Notes: a model not told the origin generated them from the letters alone. Counted from the stretch's first letter, positions 32,526 through 42,169 are shown. The stretch is DNA of 64,000 nt from Kitasatospora sp. NBC_00458 (GCF_036013975.1 NZ_CP107904.1:372001-436000), one strand, 5' to 3'. Made by a program: numbers and translations.

Positions 32526-33638
32526 ATGAGGATCGCCGTCCATGGCGCGACCGGATTCACCGGCGGGCTCGCCGTCGCGGAGCTGGTCCGGCGCGGGATC
32601 ACGCCCGTGCTGGTGGGCCGCAGTCCGGAACGGTTGAAGGCGGTGGCCGCCGAGCGGGCCCCCGGCGCCGAGGTGCGGGTAGCCGAAGTGCGGGTAGCCG
32701 GGGCGGGCGGGAGCGGGGGCGCCGACCGGGTGGCGGACGAGGACCTGGCCGCCGCGTTCGCCGACTGCGACGCGGTGGTGAACTGCGCGGGCCCGTTCGA
32801 CCTCTGGGGCGAACCGGTGGTGCGCGCGGCGATCGCCGCCGGTGCCCACTACGTCGACACCACCGGCGAGCAGCGCTACCTCCGGCGGGTGCTGGACACC
32901 TTCGGCCCGGAGGCCGGGCGTGCCGGGGTGAGCGTCGTCCCCGCGATGGCGGACGACGGCGGGCCGGGCGACCTGATCGCCCGGCTGACCGCGGACCGGC
33001 TCGGCGGACCGGTCGACGACCTGCTGGTCGCGGACCTCCGGCGGCCGGACGGCGGGGCCTCCCGGGGGACGGGCCGGTCGATGGCCGCGGCGTTCTCCGC
33101 GGGCGCGCTGGAGTACTCCGACGGCGGCTGGCACCTGCTGGACGCTCCCGTGGAGGATTCGCTGGTTCCGCCCGGCGAGGAGGACGCCGTCCCCGTGACG
33201 ACGTTCGCCCTGCCCGGTGTGGTCACCGTTCCCCGGCACCTGGCCGTGCGCCGGGTGCGCAGCGCAGTCCGCACGGAGGTGGCCGGGCTGTTCTCGGCGC
33301 TGACCCCGGAGGTCGTCGCCGGCCTGCCCGAGTCCGTCCCGGAGGAACTGCGCCGGTCCGGCGTCTGGCTGATGGCCGTCCACGCCACGGGCGTCGACGG
33401 CCGCCGGGCCCGGGGGTGGGTGACGGGGACGGACGCGTACGGGCTCACCGCGGTGATCGCCGTGGAGGGAGCGCGTCGTCTCGCCACCGGGGAGGACGCC
33501 GCCCGCCCCGGTGTGCTCACCCCCGCCCAGGCCTTTCCCCCGGCGGCCTTCCTCGACTTCCTGGCCCCGTACGGCGTCGACTGGCGCGTGGAGGAGGTGG
33601 TGGGGGGCGAGGGGGACGGGGGCGCCGGCGGGCGCTGA
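32526..33638 (+). CDS. Saccharopine dehydrogenase-like (trans-enoyl-reductase type) oxidoreductase
   Basis: 370 residues from the ATG at 32526, with GGGGAGATGGGAAG upstream. N-terminal NAD(P) fold HGATGFTGGLAVAELVRRG. Next comes AAAFADCDAVVNCAGPFDLWG with HYVDTTGEQ, the signature of the saccharopine-dehydrogenase/trans-acting enoyl reductase family, which reduces lipid or small-molecule double bonds. A repeated RVAEVRVAG duplication (residues 54-65) is visible. It is divergent from the AraC gene. The substrate is unknown. No transmembrane segment. Confidence 0.87.
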   Translation: MRIAVHGATGFTGGLAVAELVRRGITPVLVGRSPERLKAVAAERAPGAEVRVAEVRVAGAGGSGGADRVADEDLAAAFADCDAVVNCAGPFDLWGEPVVRAAIAAGAHYVDTTGEQRYLRRVLDTFGPEAGRAGVSVVPAMADDGGPGDLIARLTADRLGGPVDDLLVADLRRPDGGASRGTGRSMAAAFSAGALEYSDGGWHLLDAPVEDSLVPPGEEDAVPVTTFALPGVVTVPRHLAVRRVRSAVRTEVAGLFSALTPEVVAGLPESVPEELRRSGVWLMAVHATGVDGRRARGWVTGTDAYGLTAVIAVEGARRLATGEDAARPGVLTPAQAFPPAAFLDFLAPYGVDWRVEEVVGGEGDGGAGGR

Positions 33639-33791
33639 TCCCCTGCGGCGGCGCCGTCCCGGCCTCACCCCGGCCTCGCCCCGGCCTCCTCCCGGCCGCA
33701 GCGGGGTGCGGCCGGGCGCGGGCGGCGGGGTGCGGGCGGCGGGGTGCGGGAGGGTTGACGGTACGGCGGGGATCACGAACGATCGGCGGTC

Positions 33792-34592
33792 ATGACGACA
33801 ACCGGTGGAACACCGCCCGCACCCGCCGCCGCACGGCCCGTCGCGCTGGTGACGGGGGTCGGGCGCACGGTCGGGATCGGTGCCGGAATCGCCTGCCGAC
33901 TCGCCGCCTCGGGCTGGGACATCGCCTTCACCTACTGGACGGCCTACGACCGGAGGATGGCCTGGGGCGCCGAGGCGGGCGCCGCCGAGGCCGTCGGGCG
34001 GGCCCTCGCCGAACGGGGTGCGGGGGCCCTCGCGATCGAGGCGGACCTGGCCGATCCGGCGGCGCCGGGGCGGGTGTTCGACGAGGTCGAGCGGCGGTTC
34101 GGCGGCACGACGGCGTTGGTGCTGTGCCACTGCGAGTCGGTCGATTCGGGTCTGCTCGACACCACGGTGGAGAGCTTCGACCGGCACTTCGCGGTCAACG
34201 CGCGGGCGAGTTGGCTGCTGGTCCGCGAGTTCGGGCGGCGGTTCGCCGGGGCGGCGGGGAGCGGTCGGATCGTCGCGCTGACCAGCGACCACACGGTGGG
34301 CAACCTGCCGTACGGGGCGAGCAAGGGGGCGCTGGACCGCATCGTGCTGGCGGCGGCGGGCGAGTTCGCCCGCCTCGGTGTCACCGCCAACGTCGTCAAC
34401 CCCGGTCCGGTGGACACGGGTTGGATGACGGAGGAGGTGCGGGACGCGGTCCTGCGGCGGACCCCGCTCGGTCGGCTCGGCACCCCGCAGGACACCGCGC
34501 ACCTCGTGGACTTCCTCTGCTCGCCGCAGGGGCAGTGGGTCAACGGGCAGGTGCTGATGAGCAACGGCGGCTTCGCCCCGGCCTCCGGCTGA
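33792..34592 (+). CDS. SDR-family oxidoreductase (3-oxoacyl-ACP reductase type)
   Basis: 266 residues from the ATG at 33792. Rossmann motif TGVGRTVGIGAGIA. Catalytic Tyr in PYGASKGALDRI (Y-x3-K), Ser in VALTSDHT, and PGPVDTGWM in the substrate loop. The C-terminal WVNGQVLMSNGG is classic for SDRs. A TTGACG box (from about 33757) lies about 35 bp upstream. It reduces or oxidises a carbonyl/alcohol with NAD(P)H, substrate unknown. The gene stands between a reductase and a convergent methyltransferase and may be independently expressed. Confidence 0.9.
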   Translation: MTTTGGTPPAPAAARPVALVTGVGRTVGIGAGIACRLAASGWDIAFTYWTAYDRRMAWGAEAGAAEAVGRALAERGAGALAIEADLADPAAPGRVFDEVERRFGGTTALVLCHCESVDSGLLDTTVESFDRHFAVNARASWLLVREFGRRFAGAAGSGRIVALTSDHTVGNLPYGASKGALDRIVLAAAGEFARLGVTANVVNPGPVDTGWMTEEVRDAVLRRTPLGRLGTPQDTAHLVDFLCSPQGQWVNGQVLMSNGGFAPASG

Positions 34593-34693
34593 GCAGCCCC
34601 GGCGTCCCCGGCGTGCTGCGTCCAGCGGGTACCGGGCGACGTGCGGGGCGCGGGGCGGCGCGACGTGCGGGGCGCAGCGACGACCTTCGCGCG

Positions 34694-35317
34694 TCAGGCC
34701 GACCCGCCCCCGGGGGCCGAGGTCCGGAGGACGAGTTCCGTCCACCGCACGTCCGTGCGGCCGTGCAGGTCGGCCCGTTCGGTGCGCAGGAGCGGGGAGA
34801 GGCCGCGGGCGCGGGCGAGTTCGACCGTCTCGTCGGCCGACACGTCGAACATCCGCCGCCCGGGCGGGACGGGACCGTGCCGCAGGGTGAGGTGGAGGTG
34901 CCCGGCCGGGGCGAGCAGCTCGGCCAGCGCGTCCAGTGCCGACGGCCGTTCGTCGGCGGCCAGGTGCATCCACACGGCCGTCAGCAGGACCAGGTCGAAC
35001 CGCTCCCCCGCGGCGCGCAGCCGGGGCAGTCCGGGCAGGGCGTCGTCCACCCAGCGCACGCCGCAGCCGGCGTGCAGCCGCTCGCCGATCCGGCGCAGCT
35101 CGGGCGTCGGTTCGGCGGCGACCACCCGGTGGCCGAGGGCGGCCAGCGCGGCGGCGTCCCGTCCGGTGCCGGCGCCGACGTCGAGCACGGCAGCGGGCTC
35201 GGCGGGGAAGAGGTGCAGGGTCTCGCGGTGGACCTCGGCGAAGGTCACGGCCTCGTACTGCTCCGCGAGCCGTTCGGCCTCCTCGCCGTACCCGGCCGTG
35301 CTCGTCCGTCCGCCCAT
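34694..35317 (-). CDS. Class I SAM-dependent methyltransferase
   Basis: 207 residues, ATG at 35317. Motif I VLDVGAGTGRDAAALAALG, motif II VVAAEPTPELR, motif IV FDLVLLTAVWMHL and post-motif LAPAGHLHLTLRHG are all present, a standard small Rossmann methyltransferase. The N-terminal helix AERLAEQYEAVTFAEVHRET matches tellurite-resistance/UbiE-like enzymes. The acceptor is unknown. It is convergent with the SDR gene. Confidence 0.88.
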   Translation of the reverse strand: MGGRTSTAGYGEEAERLAEQYEAVTFAEVHRETLHLFPAEPAAVLDVGAGTGRDAAALAALGHRVVAAEPTPELRRIGERLHAGCGVRWVDDALPGLPRLRAAGERFDLVLLTAVWMHLAADERPSALDALAELLAPAGHLHLTLRHGPVPPGRRMFDVSADETVELARARGLSPLLRTERADLHGRTDVRWTELVLRTSAPGGGSA

Positions 35318-35494
35318 TCGCGTCTCCCCCGTGACCGGCCCGTCCTGCCCCGTATCGCCCGCCGCGGCCGTGCGGCGGAGGCGGACGGTGTGTCAACGGG
35401 CCGCAGGTCGGCGTGCGGACGTCGGGCACCGACGTCGACGGGTGGCGTCAACGGGCGGCGTCAACTGTACCGGTCGGCCGTCACGCCTCCGGGG

Positions 35495-35746
35495 TCAGGC
35501 CTCGCCGGGGTGCCAGGCGGGCCATTCCCAGGGGCGGTCGGTCCACCGGACGCGGACGGCGTCGTGGGGGTCGAGGTCGGGGAAGAGCTGATGGATGCGC
35601 GGTTCGAGCTCCTCCGGGCCGAGCGGTTCCCAGCCGTGGCCCTCGAAGCGGACCAGCCGGTAGCGGCTGTCCGTGCGGAACTCGGCGATCTCGACCAGGG
35701 CCTTCGTGGTGCCGGACGTGCTGTTGGTTTCCATGCCCCCCAGCAT
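35495..35746 (-). CDS. Small hypothetical protein, charged
   Basis: 83 residues if the ATG at 35746 is used. GGAGG 8 bases upstream makes it a better start than the GTG at 35770 or the ATG at 35734. The sequence is balanced in charge (TKALVEIAEFRTDSRYRLVR, WEPLGPEELEPRIHQLFPDL, RVRWTDRPWEWPAW) with a Trp-rich end, and has no signal peptide or membrane segment. Codon use is normal, supporting a real gene. Not recognised as a known family. Confidence 0.65.
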   Translation of the reverse strand: MLGGMETNSTSGTTKALVEIAEFRTDSRYRLVRFEGHGWEPLGPEELEPRIHQLFPDLDPHDAVRVRWTDRPWEWPAWHPGEA

Positions 35747-35977
35747 GTGGCGGACCTCCGGTGACCGCACCCGGGGTACGGCAGGCAGCGTACGACCGGG
35801 GCACCCGCGAGCCGTGAGAACCCTTCGTCCGGGTCATGTCCCGTCGTCGGTGCACTCGTTGAGTACGGCGAGCGGGTGGCCGGCGCCGTACGGGGTTCGC
35901 TCCCGTACGACCCGGCACCGGCGGGGCCACCGCTCGTCGACGGGCGGAGAAGGCTGCGACGGCAGGAGGACGAGGAC

Positions 35978-36736
35978 ATGAGCGGGCAACCGGCAGGCGG
36001 CGGGCACCCCCCAGGTGGCGGACGGCAGGCGGGCGGAGAGCGGTGGCAGTGGCCGGAGCAGGCGTGGCAGCCGCCGCCGGTCCCGGCCCCTCCGCCCGCC
36101 GGTCCCCCGGCGCCCTGGACGGTACCGGCGGCGGCGCCCGCTGCCGCGGTCCCACCGGGGCAGCGGCCGCGCTGGGTGTGGGCTGCGGGTGCCGCCGGGA
36201 TCGTCGCAGGGCTGGCGGCCGTGCTGGCGATGTGCGGGCCCGGGGGCGGTGACGAGTCGTCCGGGGTGGTGGCGTTCCCGGCGACGTCGCCGGTGCCCGG
36301 TCCCTCCTCGTCGGTCCCCCCGGCGCCGGCCCTGCTGCCGGTTCCGGCCCCCTCGCCGCTGCCGTCGCCGACCGCGGCCGGGGACGGACCGCCGTCGGCC
36401 GCCGCGGGCTCCCGGCTGTCCGCGCGGTCCGGGCCGCCGGGGAGCAGCGCGTCCCCGGCGGCGGAGGACGACCACGCCGCGACGCCCCGGCCGAAGCCGG
36501 GCCGGACACCGCGCCCGGCGCCCACCCGCACCGCGAGCGCCTCGGGCAGCGCCTCCGCGCCGGCGGGGAGACCGGCGCCCGCCCCCGCCTCCACGCCCGG
36601 GCCGGGAACGAACGCCCCTCCGTTGCCCCCGGCGCCCACCGCTGCGCCGGGGTCGATCTGCGAGCAGGCGGAGCGCATCGGCCGCTGGCCGGCCGGTTCC
36701 GAGCAGGCGCGGCTCTGCCACGGCATCTACGGCTGA
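35978..36736 (+). CDS. Proline-rich single-pass membrane protein
   Basis: 252 residues from the ATG at 35978 with GGAGGA eight bases upstream. A Gly/Pro-rich cytoplasmic N-terminus (residues 1-65) precedes one membrane segment (WVWAAGAAGIVAGLAAVLAM, about 67-86). A Pro/Ala/Ser-rich outside tail follows, ending in a short domain with two Cys (ICEQAERIGRW, ARLCHGIYG) that may form a disulfide. Not recognised. The shape recalls surface or stalk proteins with a small C-terminal domain. Followed by a strong terminator. Confidence 0.8.
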   Translation: MSGQPAGGGHPPGGGRQAGGERWQWPEQAWQPPPVPAPPPAGPPAPWTVPAAAPAAAVPPGQRPRWVWAAGAAGIVAGLAAVLAMCGPGGGDESSGVVAFPATSPVPGPSSSVPPAPALLPVPAPSPLPSPTAAGDGPPSAAAGSRLSARSGPPGSSASPAAEDDHAATPRPKPGRTPRPAPTRTASASGSASAPAGRPAPAPASTPGPGTNAPPLPPAPTAAPGSICEQAERIGRWPAGSEQARLCHGIYG

Positions 36737-37191
36737 GGCGGCGCGGTCCCGAGGACGGGGCGCGGTGCAAGGAGCAGGGCGCAGCGGGCGGGATGCGGCA
36801 GGAACGGCGGGGTCCGCCCGGCGACCTGCTGCCGGGCGGACCCCGCCGTACGACTCGTGCCGTTGCGACTCCTGTCGTGCGACTCCTGGCGCCCGGGCCT
36901 CGCCGGCCGGAGTGCACGGGCGGGAGGGGCTGAGGGGGCCCGGCCCCGGGCGACGGCCCCGCCCGTCCAGGACCGGCCCCGGACGGACGGACACCGGCCG
37001 CCCGGGTGGGCGCCCGTCGACCGCGTACCACTGTGGCAGGGGCGGTCCGCGTGGTCGGCAGCCCAGCCGGGCCCCGTACCGGTCCGGTCATGCCCGCCCG
37101 GACGGCCCGCCACGACGGCCCCGGTCCGACCTTCACCGGCCGCGCCCCGACCGGTCTTCCTCCCCCCAGCGCTTCCCGTCAGCGCTTCCCG
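36737..37191. other. Intergenic region between convergent genes
   Basis: Holds the 36804-36849 terminator and a repeat with GCGACTCCTG units (36865-36890). Otherwise no supported gene in 455 bp. Confidence 0.5.
36804..36849 (+). terminator. Strong hairpin terminator
   Basis: Perfect 19-bp arms (36804-36822 and 36831-36849) with an 8-base loop, 68 bases after the proline-rich gene. Confidence 0.8.
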
Positions 37192-39522
37192 TCAGCCCTG
37201 CCCGGTCAGCAGCGCCTGGTCCAGACGCGGGGCGAGGACCCGGGCGAGGGTGTCGGTGATGTGCCCGGTGTCGCGGTAGAGGATCACTCCCTCCAGGACG
37301 GAGGGGCAGTCCGGACCGGTGCCGGGGCAGAGCAGCGAACCGAGGTCGAGGACGCGGACGCGGTAGCGCTCGGCGAGGCCGCCGTCGATCAGCGGGTCCC
37401 GTTCGAAGGCCGACTCACGGGGGAAGAAGCAGGCGTCCGAGCGGCCGTCGGAGGCGGCCAGGCAGGTGGGGATGTCCTTGCCGGGCATCGGCGTGTCACC
37501 CAGGTAGGCGAGCGGTGTGCCGAGCGCGGCCAGGCGGTCGAGCGTGCGGGTCCAGCCCTCGGTGCGCTCGTCCTGGCCCCCGTACCGGTTGAGGCCGGCC
37601 ATCAGGACCAGGCGCGGCTTGGGACCGACGGCCAGCCGGGTGAGGGTGTTCTCGCGCCAGCGGTCGCACTCGTCGAAGGTGCGGCCGAGCACGTTGTTCC
37701 GCACCGTCAGGGTCGCCAGCGGGCAGCCGGGCTTGACCAGCACCTCCAGTGCCCAGTGCCGCTGTTCGGCCATGGCGAGGGCGGCGGAGATCCACTGGCC
37801 GGCGTGCGAGTCGCCGATCAGGACGATCCGGTCCGGGCTGGACTCGGTGCCGAACAGGCAGCGCGGGCTGTTCTCCGCGGCGAGCGGGATCTCGCAGCCC
37901 TTGCCGGGAGGGAAGTCCTCCCGGGCACGGGCGAGCGAGGGGGTGAGCGCGAGGACCCGGGTGCCCGGGGCCAGCAGGCCCGGGCCGTCGACGGCGCCGG
38001 CCGGGGCGACGGTGGGCGCGTTCGGGTCGCCGAGTGCCCGGACGGTGCCGCCGCCCAGGGTGAGTCCGGCGATCAGCGGGATGACCAGGGCGCTCGCGCC
38101 GACCGCGAGGCCGCGGCGCGGGGCCGGGCTGCTGCCGTACCGCAGCGGCTGTTCGACCAGGCGCATGGTGAGCCAGGCCGGCAGCGCCGCGGCCGCCGTG
38201 AGCAGGACCAGGGTGGTCCACGGGAGGGCGCCGTAGCGGGCCTGGGCGATGGTCAGGACCGGCCAGTGCCAGAGGTACCAGGCGTAGGAGAGCCGGCCGG
38301 CGGCGCGCAGCGGGCCGGTGGCCAGCAGTCGGCCGGCGTCCGCCGGACCGAGCGCGCGGTGGGCGGGGCCGACCAGCAGGACGACGGCGGTGCCGAGGAC
38401 GGGCAGCAGGGCGGCGCTGCCGGGGAACGGCGTGTTGCGGTCGTAGCGGAAGACCGCGACCACGACGGCGGCGGCGCCCGCCCAGCCGAGGGCCCGCAGT
38501 GCCCAGCCGCCGAGGCGCGTGCCGGGGCCGCCGCGCCCGAGCCGGGCGCCGAGCGCCGGCGCGGCCAGGGCGGCGCAGGCGCCGGCGGCGAACTCCCAGA
38601 GGCGGCTCGCAGTGGAGAAGTAGCCGAGCGGCGCGGACCCGGCCGTCCAGCGGATGCAGAGGAACAGGGAGACGCCGCCGATGGCGAGGGTGGCGACGGA
38701 GATCGCGGTGGTGCGGCGGCGGCCCACCAGGTAGCGGGCGAGACCGAGCAGCAGCACGCCCCAGAGCAGGTAGAACTGGTTCTCCACACCGAGCGACCAG
38801 AAGTGCTGGAGCGGGCTCGGGTCGCGTTCGGCGGCGAGGTAGTCGGTCTGCTGGCCGACGAACCGCCAGTTGGCGAACTGTCCGGCGGAGGCGATCAGGT
38901 CGCGGGCCAGGTCGGTGCCGCGCAGCGGGTCGAGCAGCGCGCCGCCGGCGAGGGCGGTGGCGACCAGGACGACGGCCGCGGCGGGCAGGATCCGGCGGGC
39001 CCGGCGGGACGCGAAGTCCCACAGGCCGATCGGGCGGGCCAGCAGCAGGCCGGTGATCAGGAACCCGGAGATGACGAAGAAGATGTCGACGCCGACGTAG
39101 CCGCCGGTGAAGGCGGGGACGCCCGCGTGGAAGGCGAGGACGGAGAGCACGGCGACGCCGCGCAGGCCCTCGATGTCGGGGCGGAAGGCGGCCCTGGGCC
39201 GGTCGGCCGACCGGGTGGTGGCAGCTTCCGCGCTGCGGGCCGGTTCGACGGCGGACCCGGCGGTCGCGGCGCCGACGGTCGCGGCGCCGACGGTCGTCGA
39301 GGCGACGGTCGCCGTGGCGACGGCGGTGAGAGCGGCAGCGGTGGAGCCGCCGGCATCGGCGGCGGTCAGGCCGACGGCCCGGCGCAGCGCGGGGTCGGCG
39401 GGAGGGCCGGGCGTGAGGTCGACGGGGAGGAGTTCGTTGCTGGCGGCGGACGGTGACGTGGCGTCACCCTGGCGGGCGGCGGCGCGAGACGGCTCGGCGC
39501 CCGGTGGTACGGCCGTTGACAC
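37192..39522 (-). CDS. Acyltransferase 3 (OafA-like) with C-terminal SGNH domain
   Basis: 776 residues from the GTG at 39522 (AAGGAG at ideal spacing; an upstream frame is not used). An Ala/Thr-rich cytoplasmic start with a repeated VGAATVGAAT leads to the acyltransferase-3 domain at about 115 (RPDIEGLRGVAVLSVLAFHAG, then FFVISGFLITGLLLARP), with ten or so membrane segments and WSLGVENQFYLLW. The C-terminal third is an SGNH hydrolase-like domain: GDSHAGQW block I and DTGHIT at the end. Such proteins O-acetylate surface glycans, with the SGNH part placing the acyl group. It lies 147 bp after a GT2 polysaccharide synthase gene, likely modifying its product. Confidence 0.92.
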   Translation of the reverse strand: MSTAVPPGAEPSRAAARQGDATSPSAASNELLPVDLTPGPPADPALRRAVGLTAADAGGSTAAALTAVATATVASTTVGAATVGAATAGSAVEPARSAEAATTRSADRPRAAFRPDIEGLRGVAVLSVLAFHAGVPAFTGGYVGVDIFFVISGFLITGLLLARPIGLWDFASRRARRILPAAAVVLVATALAGGALLDPLRGTDLARDLIASAGQFANWRFVGQQTDYLAAERDPSPLQHFWSLGVENQFYLLWGVLLLGLARYLVGRRRTTAISVATLAIGGVSLFLCIRWTAGSAPLGYFSTASRLWEFAAGACAALAAPALGARLGRGGPGTRLGGWALRALGWAGAAAVVVAVFRYDRNTPFPGSAALLPVLGTAVVLLVGPAHRALGPADAGRLLATGPLRAAGRLSYAWYLWHWPVLTIAQARYGALPWTTLVLLTAAAALPAWLTMRLVEQPLRYGSSPAPRRGLAVGASALVIPLIAGLTLGGGTVRALGDPNAPTVAPAGAVDGPGLLAPGTRVLALTPSLARAREDFPPGKGCEIPLAAENSPRCLFGTESSPDRIVLIGDSHAGQWISAALAMAEQRHWALEVLVKPGCPLATLTVRNNVLGRTFDECDRWRENTLTRLAVGPKPRLVLMAGLNRYGGQDERTEGWTRTLDRLAALGTPLAYLGDTPMPGKDIPTCLAASDGRSDACFFPRESAFERDPLIDGGLAERYRVRVLDLGSLLCPGTGPDCPSVLEGVILYRDTGHITDTLARVLAPRLDQALLTGQG

Positions 39523-39669
39523 GGCGGTGCTCCTTGCAAGGGCTGGCAGCGGTGGTCGGGGCCGCCGGGCCGATGGGGCGGCCGGGCGGCGGGTCCGCGC
39601 CGGTGGGGCGACGCGCAAGGATGAGGAGATGGGGAGAAGAGGGGGAGGAAAGGGTTCTCTGACGATCAG

Positions 39670-41436
39670 TCAGAAGATGAGCGGGTCGGCCCAGCCGGAC
39701 GCCAGCAGGCCGCAGAGCAGCAGCACGGCGGTGACGGCGACCGACTCGGCCCGGCCGAAGCGCAGTTCGGCGGCGTCGGATCCGGCGGTCCGGTCCTCCG
39801 CGGGGCGGGCGAGGTCCGCGACGGTGGCGCCGTTGCCACCCCGGAGCAGCGGCCAGAGGGCCCTGATCAGCGGAACCATGGTGTAGGTGGTCAGCGCGAG
39901 GAGCGCGGCGAGCGCCCAGTACGGCTGCCAGCCGTGCAGCGAGACGGCACGGACGAGTCCGACCGCGCCGGCCACGATGACGAGGCCGAGCCAGCCGACG
40001 CCGATCCGGGCGACCGCCCGGGCCAGCGAGGTGCCGCCGGAGACCGCGCCGGTGGGGACCCACTCGGCGCTGCGCCGGCGGAGCGCGTGCGCGATGGCGA
40101 CCACGTGGCAGAGCCCGCCGAGGAGTTGGACCCGGGTGACCTCGAAGCGCCAGCGGGTGCGGGACATCGCGGGCAGCAGGACGAGCGAGACCCAGATCGG
40201 CGGCAGGAAGGGCAGGACCTGCCAGGGGGCGATCTCGTCGGGCCGGAAGAACAGCATGATCAGCGCCGGCAGCGGGACGGCGAAGACGTTCACCGCGCTG
40301 GTGAGGTAGCCGAGGATGCCGTTCCAGAAGCAGAGCCGGGCCGAGCGGGGCAGCGGGCCGCGCCGGAAGTCGGGGTCCCCGACCAGCGCGAGCGAGCCGA
40401 GGCACCAGCGGTACTGCTGGCTGATGAACGCGGGCAGGCCGGTGGGCGACATGCCCTTGGCCAGCAGGGCCGGCACGTACCGGGTGGTCCACCCGGCGCG
40501 GGCGAGCGAGAGGCCGGTGTAGAGGTCCTCGCTGTGGTCGATCTCGGCGAAGCCGCCGACGCGTTCGAGCGCGGCGCGCCGGTAGAGCGCGTTGGTGCCG
40601 CAGCAGACGGTGCCGTCCTGGGCGTCCCGGGAGGGCTGGATCCAGCGGTAGAAGATCTCCTGGGTGGCTCCGGCCGCGCGCTCCAGCCAGGACATCCCGG
40701 GGTCGGTGTCGAAGCACTGCGGGCTCTGCACGATGCCGACGTTCGGGTCGTCGAGGTACGGCACGAGGTGGTGCAGGAAGTCCGGTCGCGGGCAGAAGTC
40801 GGCGTCGAGGACGGCGATGATGTCGCCGGTCCCCTCGGCCAGGCCGTGGTTGAGGTTGCCGGCCTTCTTGAAGCGGCCCCGGTCGGGGCGGGCCCGGTAC
40901 TCGAAGCCGTAGGACTCGGCGAGTTCGCGCACCTCGGGCCGGTCGGCGTCGTCGAGGACCAGGACGGTGAGCCTGCCCGGCCAGCGGACGGCCGCGGTGT
41001 GCCGGTAGGCGTTGTCCAGGACGTCGAGCGGTTCGCCCGCGGTGGGCAGCAGCAGGTCGACGCCGGGGGTGAGGGCGGGTCGCCAGGCCCGGACCAGCAG
41101 GTCGTGCGAGTCACGGGTGAAGCGGCGCGAGCGCTGGCCGTCGGCGATGGAGAGCAGCCAGGTCGCGGCGTTGAGCACGGTGAGCACCAGGAACGGCCAG
41201 AGCAGCGGCCGGCTGAGTGCGAAGAGGCCGAGCGTCGCGGTGGCGCCGGCGTAGGAGAGGGTCGCGCAGAGCAGCACCCACCGGCGCTGCGGTCCGAAGT
41301 ACCAGTAGAGCTCGTGGTCGTCGGGCGGGCTGGGCAGCCGAGACGGTCCGTCGCCGGGCCGGTCGCCGGGTATTCGGCGGGCACGGCGCGGACCGGTGTC
41401 GGATGCGGACATGGCGTTGCCATGGAGTACGGGCAT
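39670..41436 (-). CDS. Processive GT2 glycosyltransferase (cellulose/PNAG-synthase-like)
   Basis: 588 residues. Two or three N-terminal and five or so C-terminal membrane segments flank a GT-A domain with the processive set: DD 162-163, DAD 211-213, ED 303-304 (HSEDLYTG) and Q-x-x-R-W (QQYRW, 340-344). This is the D,D,D,QxxRW pattern of cellulose, chitin and PNAG synthases, which extend a beta-glycan and extrude it. A DasR-type box lies 59 bp upstream, suggesting control by GlcNAc-phosphate levels and hence a GlcNAc-containing product (inference). The acyltransferase downstream would modify it. No PilZ domain is seen. Confidence 0.92.
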   Translation of the reverse strand: MPVLHGNAMSASDTGPRRARRIPGDRPGDGPSRLPSPPDDHELYWYFGPQRRWVLLCATLSYAGATATLGLFALSRPLLWPFLVLTVLNAATWLLSIADGQRSRRFTRDSHDLLVRAWRPALTPGVDLLLPTAGEPLDVLDNAYRHTAAVRWPGRLTVLVLDDADRPEVRELAESYGFEYRARPDRGRFKKAGNLNHGLAEGTGDIIAVLDADFCPRPDFLHHLVPYLDDPNVGIVQSPQCFDTDPGMSWLERAAGATQEIFYRWIQPSRDAQDGTVCCGTNALYRRAALERVGGFAEIDHSEDLYTGLSLARAGWTTRYVPALLAKGMSPTGLPAFISQQYRWCLGSLALVGDPDFRRGPLPRSARLCFWNGILGYLTSAVNVFAVPLPALIMLFFRPDEIAPWQVLPFLPPIWVSLVLLPAMSRTRWRFEVTRVQLLGGLCHVVAIAHALRRRSAEWVPTGAVSGGTSLARAVARIGVGWLGLVIVAGAVGLVRAVSLHGWQPYWALAALLALTTYTMVPLIRALWPLLRGGNGATVADLARPAEDRTAGSDAAELRFGRAESVAVTAVLLLCGLLASGWADPLIF

Positions 41437-41494
41437 GCGGAAATGGCCCCCCTGGGCTGGGACGGAACGTGACCGTGCGTCGCCAGCCTCTCAC

Positions 41495-41510
41495 AATGGC
41501 CTAGACCAAT
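41495..41510. promoter_or_regulatory. Candidate DasR-responsive element (dre)
   Basis: AATGGCCTAGACCAAT matches the dre consensus ACTGGTCTAGACCACT at 13 of 16 positions and lies 59 bp upstream of the GT2 synthase start. DasR is the GntR-type GlcNAc-responsive regulator of streptomycetes. Confidence 0.6.
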
Positions 41511-41599
41511 CGTGAACGAGGTATGACGTCCATGCATCGCCGCAGGTCAGGACTTTGACGACATGTCAGATTCGTGCACGTCCTGACGATATGTCACCG

Positions 41600-42169
41600 C
41601 TACCGGACGGTAAGCGCCTTGATCAGCTTCTCGAACCGCAGGTCGGGGCGGAGCGGGATCCCGAACCGCTCGTCGCCGTACGGGAACGGGGAGTAGACAC
41701 CGGTCCGATGGAAGCCCCGGCGCTCGTACCAGGCGATCAGGTCCGACCGCTGCTCGATCACCGTCATCTCCAGCTCGGCCGCGCCCCACTCCTCGCCCGC
41801 GAACCGCTCGGCCTCCTCCAGCACCGACCGCCCGACACCGCCGCCCTGGCGGCCGGGACGCACCGAGAACATGCCGAAGTAGGCGTGCTCGCCCCGGCGC
41901 TCCAGCTGGCAGCAGGCGAGCAGCTCGCCGCCCCGCTCGGCGAGCAGCACCACACCGTCGGGGTGGGTGACGGCCGCGGTGACGCCCTCGACGTCGGTGC
42001 GCTGGCCCTCCAGCAGATCGGCTTCGGTGGTCCAACCGGCCCGGCTGGCCTCGCCCCGGTAGGCGGACTCGACCAGCTCGACCAGGGCGGCGACGTCGGC
42101 CGTGGTCGCGGGGCGGAAGGTGAGGCGGTCGGCCGCGGTCTCGGCGGCCTCTCGGGTGGTCTCGGGCAC
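41600..42169 (-). CDS. GNAT family N-acetyltransferase
   Basis: 189 residues from the GTG at 42169 (GAGGA five bases upstream). Conserved order: LTFRPATTADVAALVELVES, then MFSVRPGRQGGGVGRSVLEEAER with the acetyl-CoA loop, then LIAWYERRGFHRTGV near the end. The C-terminal PFPYGDERFGIPLRPDLRFE matches a common streptomycete GNAT subgroup. The substrate is unknown. It is divergent from the EPSP-synthase-like gene, with 433 bp between. Confidence 0.88.
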   Translation of the reverse strand: MPETTREAAETAADRLTFRPATTADVAALVELVESAYRGEASRAGWTTEADLLEGQRTDVEGVTAAVTHPDGVVLLAERGGELLACCQLERRGEHAYFGMFSVRPGRQGGGVGRSVLEEAERFAGEEWGAAELEMTVIEQRSDLIAWYERRGFHRTGVYSPFPYGDERFGIPLRPDLRFEKLIKALTVR

